Shown here in pieces: positions 1-12,000 of a stretch of 64,000 nt of DNA. Below the pieces are notes generated by a model. That model saw only the letters and a list, made by a program, of their open reading frames with translations. It was not told where the DNA came from and did no database searches. The DNA is from Corythucha ciliata (Eukaryota; Arthropoda; Insecta; Hemiptera; Tingidae), in assembly GCA_038030265.1 (NCBI GenBank), contig CM075941.1, positions 18,724,001 through 18,788,000 on the forward strand, given 5' to 3'. Numbering within the stretch: the stretch's first letter is position 1; the number at the start of each line of letters is the position of its first letter. The position numbers and the translations under genes are program-made.

Positions 1-2380
1 AGCACTCAGAATCTGACTGGTTTGCCTATAAAACGCGTACTTTAGCCTAGAAACCGAAACAATTTGCAATCAAACTGATTATTTGACTCTTAAAACTGCC
101 TATCTGACCACCAGTCTGCGTAACTGAAACGTGTATTTCAACTGAGATTCAGCTATTTTTTTCAAATTGTAGCCTCGAACAAGCACTTTTGCACAATTTC
201 AGCACCGAATTCGCATTTTTATATATTTTGGCCGCGTACTGGGGGTTTTTTTTAGCTAAGGAGTGGCGATTCTTCCACTTAGAGCCATGAACTTAGGATT
301 CTTTTCACAAAAATAAGCTCCACGTTTCCTAAATTTTTTTGGCAAATGATCGCTTTCTCTCAACTTAAGCTGCTAATTAGCGTTTTAGCAGCTGGCGGAA
401 TCCGCGAAGTGGCGCTCGATCCTAATTTTATCAGCGAATTAGCGCTTTGTATCTATTTTATTGGTTCATTAGCTTTTTTTCTCAATTTTATCTGCGAATT
501 AACGTTTTTTACTTTTTAGCTAAATTAGCAATTTATTTTGGATGTTTGCTTAGTTTACTCAACTTCACAAGCGAAGATGATCGCTTTTGTCGTAACTTTA
601 GCGGCGAATTAGAATTTTCCCAATTTTAGAACCGCATTAGCGGTTTTTCACTACTTTTATTCGCGCTTTAGCGGTTTTTCACTACTTTTATTCGCGCATT
701 AGTGGTTTTCTCAATTTAAGCCACGATTAAGCGTTTATTTCACCATTTAATTTGTGTACTAGCGTGTTCATAAATTTCAGCCGCGAGACAGGGCCACAAA
801 TTATTGTTTTTTCTCAATTTCCACCGAGAAGGAGCTGTTTTTCTCAAATACATCCGCGAATTAGCGTTTTATCACTATTTTAGCCGCGAATTAGCGGTTT
901 TTTGTTTTTTTTGTTTTCATTTTTAGCTGCGGTTCATTATACTTAAAAATTAGAATTCTTACGAATTCCGAATGACTGATTTTCTCAATTTTTACCACGA
1001 AACGACTTTTTTTGTTTCTAAATTTTAGCTATAAGCGAGCTCTTTTTATCAATTTTCTCCGCGAATTGGCGCTTTTGCCTAATTTCAGCAAAGAAAATTA
1101 CCTCAAGAAACCGCGAACTGGCACTTTCTCGATTTTGGCGGCAAATTACCGCTTTTTCTCGATTTTAGACGGGAATTGCCGCTTTTTTACAGTTTCCGCT
1201 GCGGAACGGAGATTTTTCCACATAATATGGCCACTAAGTTACGCTTTTTCTGAACTTCGACCACGAATTTTCCTTCAGAAACCCGTAAATTGGCGTTATA
1301 TCGATTTTGGCTCAAAATAGTCTTTTTCCTCATTTCAGCCTCGATTATTATAATCGCCTTTCCTCCTATTTTGCGCAAATTAGCTCTTCTTTCAGATAGT
1401 CGTAAATTGGCGTTTGATCCCAATTTTTGCCGTGAGTTTGCGCTTTTACAATTTTTCGAAAATGTATTTTTTAAGATATAATATAAAATTAGCTCCGCGA
1501 ATATGTTAGCGCTTTATTTTACTCAAGATTAGCAACTAATAGGCGATGTTTATCAATTACCATCGATCAATTAACAACGATTTCATCATCAAAATTTGCT
1601 GCGAATTTCAGCCGCGGATTAGAGCTTCTACTTCAATTTTAGCCGCCACATTGGCAATATTTCTCCATTTTAACCGCGTATACTAGCATTTTTTCTCGAG
1701 TTAATCCGCGAGTTGGCAGTATTTCCGAATTTCATTCCCATATTGGCGTTCGTTTGTTTTTTGTTTTTTTGTCATTTCAAAATGTGTTTTTTTGTTTTTT
1801 TTTTGTTTTCAATTTAATTAGGGTATTAGCATTTTTTCACAATTTCAGGCTTCAGCTAGCTTTTTTGATAATTTAAGCTGCATATTATATTTTTTCAAAT
1901 TTAGCCGCGAATTTTCGTTTTCAAAATATTTTTTAGCCGCGAATTTGCGTTTTTAAAATATTTTTTAGCCGCGAATTACCGCTTCTTCACAATGTGTTCG
2001 GCGAAAAGCCAGTTCCTAAATTTAACCTCGAATTATAGCGTTTTCTCTGAGTTTCAGCCATGAATTTGCGTTTTTCTCACAGTCTTGCATTTTTATTTCT
2101 CGCTTATTCGAGACTTTACCAATAAGGTGCGGGCCAGTTGCCGCGCCTGAAATTGAGAAAATGCGCCAATTCGCGGTTTCTCGATAATTCAGATCAAAAT
2201 TGAGAGACAAATCACTAAATTCGCGTCTTTTGCTGGCTCTTAGGGCTTGAATTGAGAAAAAAGTTAAACAAATGGCTAACGCGAGGCTAAAAATGAGAAA
2301 ATCACTAATTCATGGCTAAAATAAAGAAAAAATGCTGCAAATTTGGGAAAATGTATTAATTTGCTGTTTGAATTGAAAAA
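1..2380. repeat. Family A degenerate repeat array (mostly forward)
   Basis: Tandem-like units of about 29 bp: TTTTTCTCAATTTTAGCC followed by GCGAATTAGCG, each copy differing by substitutions and small indels. From about 2130 the units run in reverse orientation. Small open frames here (e.g. 447-629, 1012-1320, 2022-2210) are by-products of the array. It lies in an intron of HR4 downstream of exon 11. Confidence 0.85.
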
Positions 2381-2894
2381 AGCTTCAAGTCTTCAGCTAT
2401 TGGTATGCGATGTCGCTTCCGAAGCCAAAATTCATAGATAGTGGCACGCTCACACGACACCCAAACCACCCCGCCCTCCCCTCCAGAACAGTATTTTTGG
2501 AGCTATGGAATGCTTTCTCATCCTAGAAAATAAAAATGTGGGCTTATAGGAAACGGAATACCGCCAAATTTTGGGAATTTTAGATTTTGCAACTAAATTA
2601 GTAGTTAAAAGTCACTCCAAATAAGCGAATTTTCGGGCTTTGAGCCTGGAAACCATTGATTTGACCATTAAAAACCTGACGATACAATGGGGAAACTCTC
2701 ATTTTTGACCTCCCTAATCTTTTAATTTTTCTCTAGTAACTGACTGGGTTCGGGAATAGCAGCGAGTTGTAAGAACATCCGCTACATTATGTCAGTCTAT
2801 TGAGTAACGAGCAACAAAGTTCCTCCAAAGTTCCAACAAAGTTAACGGATTAACGATAGTAACCCCAGCTCTTTAGAAAATTATACACACATAC
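2381..2894. other. Non-repeat HR4 intron sequence
   Basis: Intron beginning at the exon 11 donor. I see no exon, RNA gene or array; there are only AT-rich sequence and a C-rich patch near 2466. Confidence 0.6.
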
Positions 2895-3029
2895 CTCTTG
2901 ACTAAAATGAGCTTCAGTCCCGTCCGAACCGATACTGGCCATTTTGTGAGCGCCGTGTATCGCCTGGTAGGCCGATGTTGTCAGCACCAAGAGTTCGTGC
3001 CACTTATGGGTGAGCAATTTTGTGTGAAC
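2895..3029 (-). CDS. HR4: HR4 coding exon 11 (ligand-binding domain helix 4-5 region), last exon in window
   Basis: Acceptor CAATTCAACAG, then GTT CAC ACA; donor GTATGT at 2894-2889. It has 45 codons in phase 0: [20 protein letters not shown], then [20 protein letters not shown] and HFSQE. The intact donor shows the gene continues. I find no continuation of the domain between 1 and 2894, which is repeat, so the C-terminal exons lie beyond the left edge. Confidence 0.94.
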
Positions 3030-6000
3030 CTGTTGAATTGAAGGAACGCTTTAATTATCGTTCACATGGTGGGGGGGGATTATGGTGGGGGTGGATAATA
3101 AACGGGGAAAGCGCAGGGTAGCGGGACCATAAGCATTTTTTTTCTATGAATTAACGTTAAGAGGTTGTGACATTCACACGATATCTATCGAGTGACTTAC
3201 CTGGCCCGCCCGACGTTCATGCAGTTAGTTATAACAAAAAAAGTGGTGTAATTGGGATTTTAAATTGCTAAGTTAATGAGAAAAAAAGGGGAGGGGGTAA
3301 GAGAAGATAGAAAGAAAAATCCTCACTTCCACAGGCAGCTCGAGGTAGAAAGGAAGTCGTTTCGTCCACTGTACCAGTTTGAACACAATCGAATCCCCTA
3401 TTTGCATCAATTTTTCCGACAGGTCGGATTTACTATCCAAGAGATCTTCAAGGTTCTGTTAAAATAAAAAAAAAAGGTTAGCCTATAATTAGGGGGGGGG
3501 GGGCGTTGTTTTTGATAAAAAGGAAGGGAGTTTACCCTGAGAGTTGCAATATCTTGAAACTCATCGCAGTCTATTAAAGTTTGTATCATGGCCAAGGTGG
3601 CTTCAATGGACAAGGCTCTATCTTTTGACGAGCTGACGACGTTGTCTAGCCTCTGCCTCAAATGAATCACCTGAACAATAGAAAGTGAATGAAAAAGTGA
3701 AATAAAACGAAAACAAAAATAATTTTAAAATGCCTACCTCGCTAGGATTTGTAAGTGCAGTCTTGAGTATCGTCCCGTTGACGAGATGGGGTGGGATGCT
3801 GGAAGGTGGTTCTGGACTCATCAGCATTTTAACGCCCTTTTCCGTTTTAATTTGTCCGTTTCTGACAGTTTTCTTGTGCTTTTTATATTTAACCTGTTGA
3901 GATATTTCAATGTTAAATGATTACGAATTGTGCGGGGTTTGTTACGCGTTAGGTGTTAAAAAGTTTACCTTGTACAAATTGTAGACAGCACCGGAATTCC
4001 TTCCTCCGGGCATTCTGTCTTCACGTACAGCTGGAAAACAAACGAATAAGTGTTAATTAAAAAACAAAAATAAAAGGGAATGTTGTCAATAAAATTTACC
4101 TTGTAGCACCATGCCCTGTTCAATACACTTTTTGAACCTGCAGTACTGACACCGATTTCGTTGGGCTTTGGTTATTTCACAAACGCCATCAGCTACACAC
4201 GTGTACACCCGTCTATTTTGAACCGTCCTTTTAAAGAAACCCTTACACCTGTGCAAATGGAAACACAAATTTAAAATGTTTTAATGGGGTGGGGGGGGGG
4301 CTTTTAAAAACAAAAGCCTAAACCTTGACACATCTTAAAAAGCTATCTTTTTTTCTTTTTCAGATAAAAAAAATAAATTATATTCAAGTAAAGGAAAAAA
4401 ACGAGTAATTGTGTGCTCGATTTCTCTGTCGTTAAAAAAGAGGGGCAATGGAATGAGCACGGGGGGGAGGGGATACTCTCAGCAGGAGTCAACGCCCAGC
4501 CTTGTGCCTCTATCAGCCTTGACCAAAATACAGAATGCCAAAATGCCGACGACCAATTCCAAGGATTCTGTCCTCTCACTTGATTCAACGCCCCCTGACC
4601 TCCATGTACTTTTTTCATTCATTTTCACGTTGTTTTTTGAAACAACGTGATTTGTTTACGTACTTTTCCCGCTCTGCTTTAATACAATTATGTACTCCGT
4701 TTTATGAAAATCGATATTTACCCTTCGCAAGTGATAATGCCGTAGTGGAGCCCCGTTGCTTTATCTTCGCAAATCATACAAATCATTGGTTGCTCGTCTT
4801 CCTCGTGCTGTTCAAATTCCGGTTTAATGAACCCCGACTGATCGGGCTTCATCGAATTAGGTTGATCCAATTTGGTTAGACCGATCTGCTGTTGAGTCTG
4901 CGCTATATAATGTTGTTGCTGTTGAAGGAACTGTTGTTGTTGCTGCTGCTGCTGTTGTTGTTGTTGTTGTTGTTGTTTGGCCCACGACAAATTAAGAGCG
5001 GTGATTTGCTGAGCACCAGGCAGCTGAGACAAGTCGCCCGCCCACAGCCGCTCCATATTCAGTCCTCGGCTGCCTCCACCGCCGCCACCGCTACTAACCC
5101 CTGTTCCGCCTGAACTACTAGTCGGACTAGAGACTGATGAAACGCTTGTACTACACGAGTTTCCACCGCCTCCGCTTACGTTGGAGTCTTGACCTGCGAC
5201 AACAGACGAAATAGGGTCACCTGAGAAACGCGCGACTGAATATTAGCCTATTTTTACGAGTAATTTCAAGCGCGTAAAAAATCGATAAAATAAAAACTCA
5301 CCCAGTGTAAGGAGAAGATGAGCTGCCGCCTCTTCCTGACTCGGTTGAGTCGTTCCCGGCCACGCCGTCGACGAACCCGAAGGCGAGGAGCACGACGACC
5401 CCGACGAAGACGTCGTCGGTTGTTCGTGTTTAACGATTGGCGCCGGCTGTGACCAGATCATGGTACGCACACCGCCCGCTTCACCCATGATTACGGTGGG
5501 CGGAGGTCTAGGCGTTGGTGCTGCCGGCGGCCTCATATCACCGCCAATGATGTCTGGGCGAACTCCGTTAATTCGTATTGGCGGCGAAGGCGACCAGTAC
5601 TGCTGCTGTTGTTGTTGTTGTTGTTGTTGCTGTTGTAGATGTTGGGGTGGTTGTGATTGTATAACACCGGAACTTCCTCCCACGACGGTATTCACATTAA
5701 CACCGCCCCCGCTGCCGCCTCCATCAAATACCAGTTCCTCCTTGACTCGAACCTCGCCAATCCGTCGCCCACCACAGTCAGGCGAAGCACCCCTACAGAG
5801 GAAGATAAAACATAATATTTTGTTATACTATCTCCCGCACGACCTTATGGTCACGAGCGCAGTTGCCTAACATTTATACGATATACATTTATATGATCAT
5901 TATATGCATAGTAAGGACGGCCAGATTTTTTCACTGAGAAAACGGTACATTTGTGAATTCTTGACGTTATAGCTTTAACAGACCACATAGTATGCCCGAA

Positions 6001-9000
6001 AAATACAATCTTGTGGTGCAATCACCAGTTTGAAGCAAGAAAAACAAACTCTGGGATTAATATTTTCAGTTATTTTTTGAATTCAGCAAATTCGTTGGGT
6101 GAAAATTGACGAAGGAAGGAGTTTTTGGCCTCAGAAATTCAGTTACTTTGAAAAAACGGACGATTTTAGTGGTCAATGTGCCATTTTCTGGCTCAAAAAA
6201 CGGGTTCGTGAGCAAAGAGGGGGGAGGGCTTCAAATTTTTAAAAGAAGCGTCCACGGAAAAGCGCGATAGAGGCTTTGATGAGAGGGAGGGACCTCCCTC
6301 GCCACTGCGTTTTTGACCGTTTTGGGCACGTTTTCACGAGCCCCTCAAATAAGTTTTTCGCGAACGTATTGAACTACGCCACCGTGGTGGCAACAGGCCT
6401 TGCGCGCCTGCAATCTCGTCGGCATAGGGCTGTGAATGGCTTGCCCAATAATGAAGAGCCCTATATAGCTCGATTTCTCAATTTTAGCTTTTGGATCTGG
6501 CGATAAATAGCGTTTCCCCTCCAAATTTTTGTCGCGAATGAAGGATTTTTCTCGATCGAGTGCTTTTCCTCAACTTTAGCCTGGAAGTTGCATCGAAAAA
6601 TGGCGATTTATCGTTTTTTCTAAATTATGGCAGTAATTATGAGCGCTTTATGTCAGCTTTAGCCGCAAATCACCGCGATTTCTCCATTGAAGCCACCTAT
6701 TTAGGACATTTGTGGGAATTGCAACAGATTAGCCAATTTTAGCTGCAAAGTTGCTTCCAAAGATAGCGAATTGGCGTCTTTCCTTTTAAAACAATTCCAC
6801 AAGTGAGTTCCTTTGAACAACTTCAACCACGAAGACAGATTTTTCTCGATATAGACACGAAGTAACGCTTCTTCTCAAGTTTAGCCACGAATCAGCGCTT
6901 TTTTTGAACTTTTTTCAGCGGTGGACTCACTACAAGATCACCTCATTAGCGATTTCTTCCAACTCTAGCCGTTAAAATGTCCTCTGTGAACCCCTAGTTG
7001 GCGGCTTTACTCGAATTTCATCGAGAATTAGCACGTTCTCTACATATTAGCCGCAAATTAGCGTTTTTCCTAAAAACTATTATCCCCAAACTTGCCCCCA
7101 TGAACAGGCCATTGGCACGATATTTCTCAATTTTTCCAAGAATTAATGTTCTTCGGCAATTTCAGACCCGGCGGACTAGCCCCAACAACATGACATGAGC
7201 GATTTCTGTCAATTTCAACCCAGTACGGTACTCCGTGAACCCGGAATTAGCGGTTTTCCCAAATTTTAACTACACTCGTGGGCGTTTTTCTGAATTTTGA
7301 CCACTATTTAACGATTTTTCTAAATTTTTAGCCACGGTCTCGCCCCATGAACAGCTCATTTGCGTGATTTCTGAATTCTAATATGGTTTTTTAAAGCACA
7401 ATTTCTTAAAATTAGACTCGGATTAAAACTTTTTCTCAATTTCTGCCGTGAATAAACTCTAAATTCAAGCCCAGAAGTTCTAAATTTTATTCTCAATTTA
7501 GGGCCCAGACTGGCCCCAAAAACGGCACAGAAACCATTCTTTATTTCAGCTGTGGAACCACAAAGTAGCGTTTTTTCTCAAATTTCCGTACCAAGAATTC
7601 AGTTTTCCTCTCAATTTCATCAGTAAATGAGCACTTTTCCCGAATTTTAGCCTCGAATTAAAGCTTTTTCTCAATTCCTTCCGTCATTGAACTGTCAATT
7701 TTAGCTCCGGACTCACCCCCCAAAGCACAAAAACAATTTTTCTCCATTTTCAGCCCCGTGAAAGTGCCGTGCTTGGGGATACGTGGTAAAAAATGCAAAA
7801 ACGCTAATTCACGGCTTCGAATATATATATATATATAAACGTGCTTTTTGGAAGCAACTTCGCGGCTAGTGCAAGGATAAAAAAAACTGAAATAAAAAGG
7901 AACAATTCATGTCTATAAAGTGAAATAAATGGCCAAAATTGAGAGAAACGCTAGTTCTTGTTGAGAAAATGCTCTAATTCGCAGCTATTATTGAGAAAAC
8001 GCCAACATTCGCTTTTTAGAGGCACCATCGTGGATAAAATGGCAAAAACGGCGCTGATTCATGGCTCAAACTAAACAAAAAAAATCGCGTATTAGCGGCC
8101 AAAATCCAAAGGAGGAGAAAACAAAACGTCAATTTGCGTTGAAAATTGAAAGAGAACACTAATTTGCGCCATTCACAGTGACATAATTGAAAAAAAGTCA
8201 ATTCGTGGTTTTAGGAGCCACCTATCCTGCACAGTTAAAATTAAGGAAAAAAGCTAAATCACAACTAGAATTGATGAAAAAAGGCTAATTTGTAGCTAAA
8301 AATTAGAAAAAAACTCGTTCGCGGCTAAAATTAATAAAATCTAATTCACATTTATCTACATCTAATTCACATTTTTTGAGGGCAACTTCATGTCATATAA
8401 CAAGTAACTAATTTGCTGATAATATCAAGAAAAAACGATGCTAATATTTGTGGTTAAAATGTTTAAAAAATCGCTAATTCGCAGCTGTAAATAAGAAAAA
8501 GCGCCATTCGCGGCTAAAATGGAGAAAAATCCAAATCGCGGTTCCTGGAGGCAACTTCCTGCCGAGAAATGAAAAATAAAAGCGAATTTCCTGCTTATAT
8601 TAAGAAGAACGATAAATTCATCGTTGAAATTGAGAGAAAGAGCTATTTATTCGCCGCTCGAATTAATTAAAGCACTAATTAGCCCCTAAATTGCGGAAAT
8701 CGCTAATTAGCAAGCCAATTCACCTCAAAATTGAGGAAAAAACTCGTTCACGGCTAAAATTGAGTAAACATCCAATTCGCGATTTCTGGAGGCAACTAGG
8801 TACCTACCTACTTTGCTATTAAATATTAACAACAAGCCGATAATTCGCGGCTACAATGGGGAAAACGCTAATTCACTGCTGGAAATAAGAAAAAGCGGCA
8901 ATTCGCGGCTAAAACGGATAAAAATCTGAATCATGGTTCCTGGAGGCAAATTTGCTAATTTGCTGCTAATATTAAGAAAAAACGAAAATTCAGGGGCTAA

Positions 9001-12000
9001 GATTGAGAAAAGGGTCTCATCACAGCTAGACTCGAGAAAAGCGCTGATTTACGGCTAAAATTAAGAGAAAGGGATGGATTCGAGGCTGAAATAGGGAAAA
9101 CACTATTCACGGTTGCTAGACGCTGGAGGCTGCAGCGTGGCTAAAATGGAAGAAATTGAAGAAGGAAAAAAGAATGAAAAAATAAGAAAGAAGAAAGAAA
9201 AAAAAAAAAAAAAAGAAAAAAGAAAGAAGGAAAAAACCCACCAACTTGCGACTGAATGCGCTAAAATCGCAAATACGCGTCTAAAATCTATAGAAGCGCT
9301 AATTAACAGCACAAATTGGGGAAAAGCGCCAATTCACGGGTAACATTGAGAAAAAACTTATTCGAGACAATAATTGGAAAAACACGAATCGCGGTTTCTG
9401 AACACCGCCACTTCACTTCGTGCCAAAAATTGATAAAATTCGCTCATTTCCTGCCAATACAAATCAGCGGCGGAAATTGAGAACAAGTGCCAATTCACAT
9501 TCGATTTGCGGTGTCTCGAGGCAATATCGTGTCTAAAATAACAGATAAAACGCTCATTCACGGCTAAAATTAAGAAAAACGTCAATTCGCGGTTGCCAGA
9601 GGCTACAAAAGGGGTAAAATTTAAAATAATAATTATAAAAACCCACTACCTTAAGGCTGAAAGCGATAAAATCATTAATTCGAAGCCTAAAGTATGAAAA
9701 AGCGCTAATTCGTGGTTAAAATTTGGGAAATGCGCTAATTCGTGGATACATTTGTTTTTGTTTTTTTACATACATACATAAATACATTTTTGAAACCCCA
9801 GTAATTCGTAGCAAGAATTGAAAAACGCTAATTCGCTTGTAAAATTTGAAAACAAAAAAGTTTATTTGCGTTAAAATTAAGAGATTGCGCTAATTGAAGA
9901 GCATAACCGCAAGTTCACGGCTAAAATTGTGAGTGCTACAAAATTGAGAGAAATGCTTATTCGCGGTAAAAGTTGAAAAAACGTCAATCCACTGAATTTG
10001 GAGGCTACTTCGTTGCTTAAATTGAAAAAACCGCCGCCTGATGGCTAAAATTTAGGAAAAACGCCAATTCGCTGCTAAATTAGAGAAAAACGGCTAATAA
10101 GCGTTAAGAATTGGAAAAATGGCTGTTTCGCGACTAAAATTGGGGAAAAGCATGTAATTAAATGCTACTTAAAAATAGTAGTCCTTGTGTTTTAAGAGAG
10201 AGGGTTAGTAGTCCCTCAAGCTGAGTATTTTTTGATTAAACGGCTTCAAATCGGTCGTTCCAATTAGCGAGTCATCTATTTTTAATCGAAATAAGCAAAT
10301 ATACTGAGCTTCATAAGTGGCCTTATGTTCATCCTGGGCCGCACCTTTTGCGAAGGTCCACCACTCATACTGTCTAGTATGGGCCAAAATTGGCGTCACA
10401 ACTAGTTAGTTGGTTACCTCCGTCTCCCCCCCCCCTCTGGCTGACACGGAAAAAACCTAACCACGTTACACCGGACAATAGGTTTTTCTATACTACAGGA
10501 ACAAACTTATCTATGACCCTCAAAACTGGAATTTATTCCAAAGTCTGGTAGTTCATGGGAGAGAAGAGGACAAAACTAGGTTCCATTGCCCAAAAATAGT
10601 GAAAAATGTGTTGATTCGTGCCACGATTCACAGTTATGAGTTTTTTTTATTAAGCTAATGTAGATAAACCAGCATTTTTCTAAATGTTTCGCCTCTCCTT
10701 TTACAAAGCTTTTCTCGAAAGCTCAAACCAAGGTAAGTTCAGATCTTACACTGGGTGCTTTAATTACAACTGACATGCATTGGTTACTTTTAATACAACC
10801 GTGCATTGCTGAACAAAAAACCTTGCGGCACTGGCACTCAATGCATGCTGTTGTTCTTTAAAAAAAAAAATAACTGCACCACAGTGATTGGTGCTTTGAC
10901 CTCGATGATTTGCAAGGACTTAATTTTATAGTCCCTTCTATTGCCCTCCTCTGCACAGCTAAACAATACAAGGGCCCGTAGACAACGAACTGACGGTAAG
11001 AGGACGCTTTAGGTTAAGGTCGACATTAAAGTGAGGAGAAAGAGAATAAAAAATCACGAGTTTCTTAGATCATAGATGAATGCTGTTGCTTGGATGGAGG
11101 GGGGGGGGTCGATTGCACAATTAATGTTAAAGAACACGCATAAAACTGTCTCACCTGTTCGAAGACGGGGGCGGGGTGATGCATGACGGAGACGTCGCAG
11201 CCGGCGGACTGACGGACGGCGGCTGTTCCATCGGAGTCACGGACGTTTGATCCATGCTCCTTGGCGGGGACCCGGGTCCAGGAAGGTCCGGTGAAGGCGT
11301 ACTAGTCTCTGCAACACTTTCTCCTGTACGGACATTGAAAAAGAAAAAAAAAAAACAACGATGAGTCAACCTTTTTTCTTTCTAGTTCTCTCTCTCTCTG
11401 GACAACCTATTTTTGAATAAAACTGTACAATGTGAAAACGAAAAACAGCGATAAAACACCGTCTGAGTTGTATACTTGAACGTTCGAACCATGAATGAAT
11501 TTAAATTTACTCTCCCTACTCCCTAGGCACCTCCCCATCCCCCTTCGAGGGTAGTCATTGAAACAGTTTCACGTGTAGTGAGGTGATGTCAAAATTCTAG
11601 CCCCACGATCCCCAAACGGTCGAGTAGGAAGTACAAACCTTTCTGTACTTGATTTAAATCTTCAGAAAAGATGTCCTTTTCTACCTGAAGAACACCTGTC
11701 TATACCTATTCGACACCGACGGGTCCAGCCAGTAAGGGTTTTTGGCTTTGAATTTAATTCGTTTAAGGCTGTGTGCACAGGGCCCTGAGACCTTGATGAA
11801 CAAGGAACAGCTCCAACGGAAATGCATTTTAAATATAAGGTGCTCGGTACCCTAATCAGAAGGTTTTCTTTTTATGTAAAACCACTTCTCGCACCGCAGC
11901 ATCAAGGGAACTAGAGTGAGATGTACGCTTTTTTGTTAGGACAAAAAGAAACTGGAAGTTCTTCCAAAGATACTCATCACATCGCTAATTTTTCACTTCC

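Noticed and set aside
1012..1320. 102-codon plus-strand open frame (and similar ones at 447, 6560, 9113, 21451, 40729)
   Set aside because: They lie entirely within family A arrays and translate the repeat unit; no splice or domain evidence.
1..2894. Remaining HR4 ligand-binding domain exons
   Set aside because: Scanned minus strand for the continuation after HFSQE; only repeat units and AT-rich sequence, no matching frame with an acceptor.
4892..5113. Plus-strand leucine-rich frame
   Set aside because: It is the antisense of the HR4 polyQ exon; the same holds for the Cys-run frame at 5460-5870.
7781..10165. CRISPR-like array
   Set aside because: Units are of uneven length, all diverged, with no constant repeat separated by unique spacers; the genome is eukaryotic.
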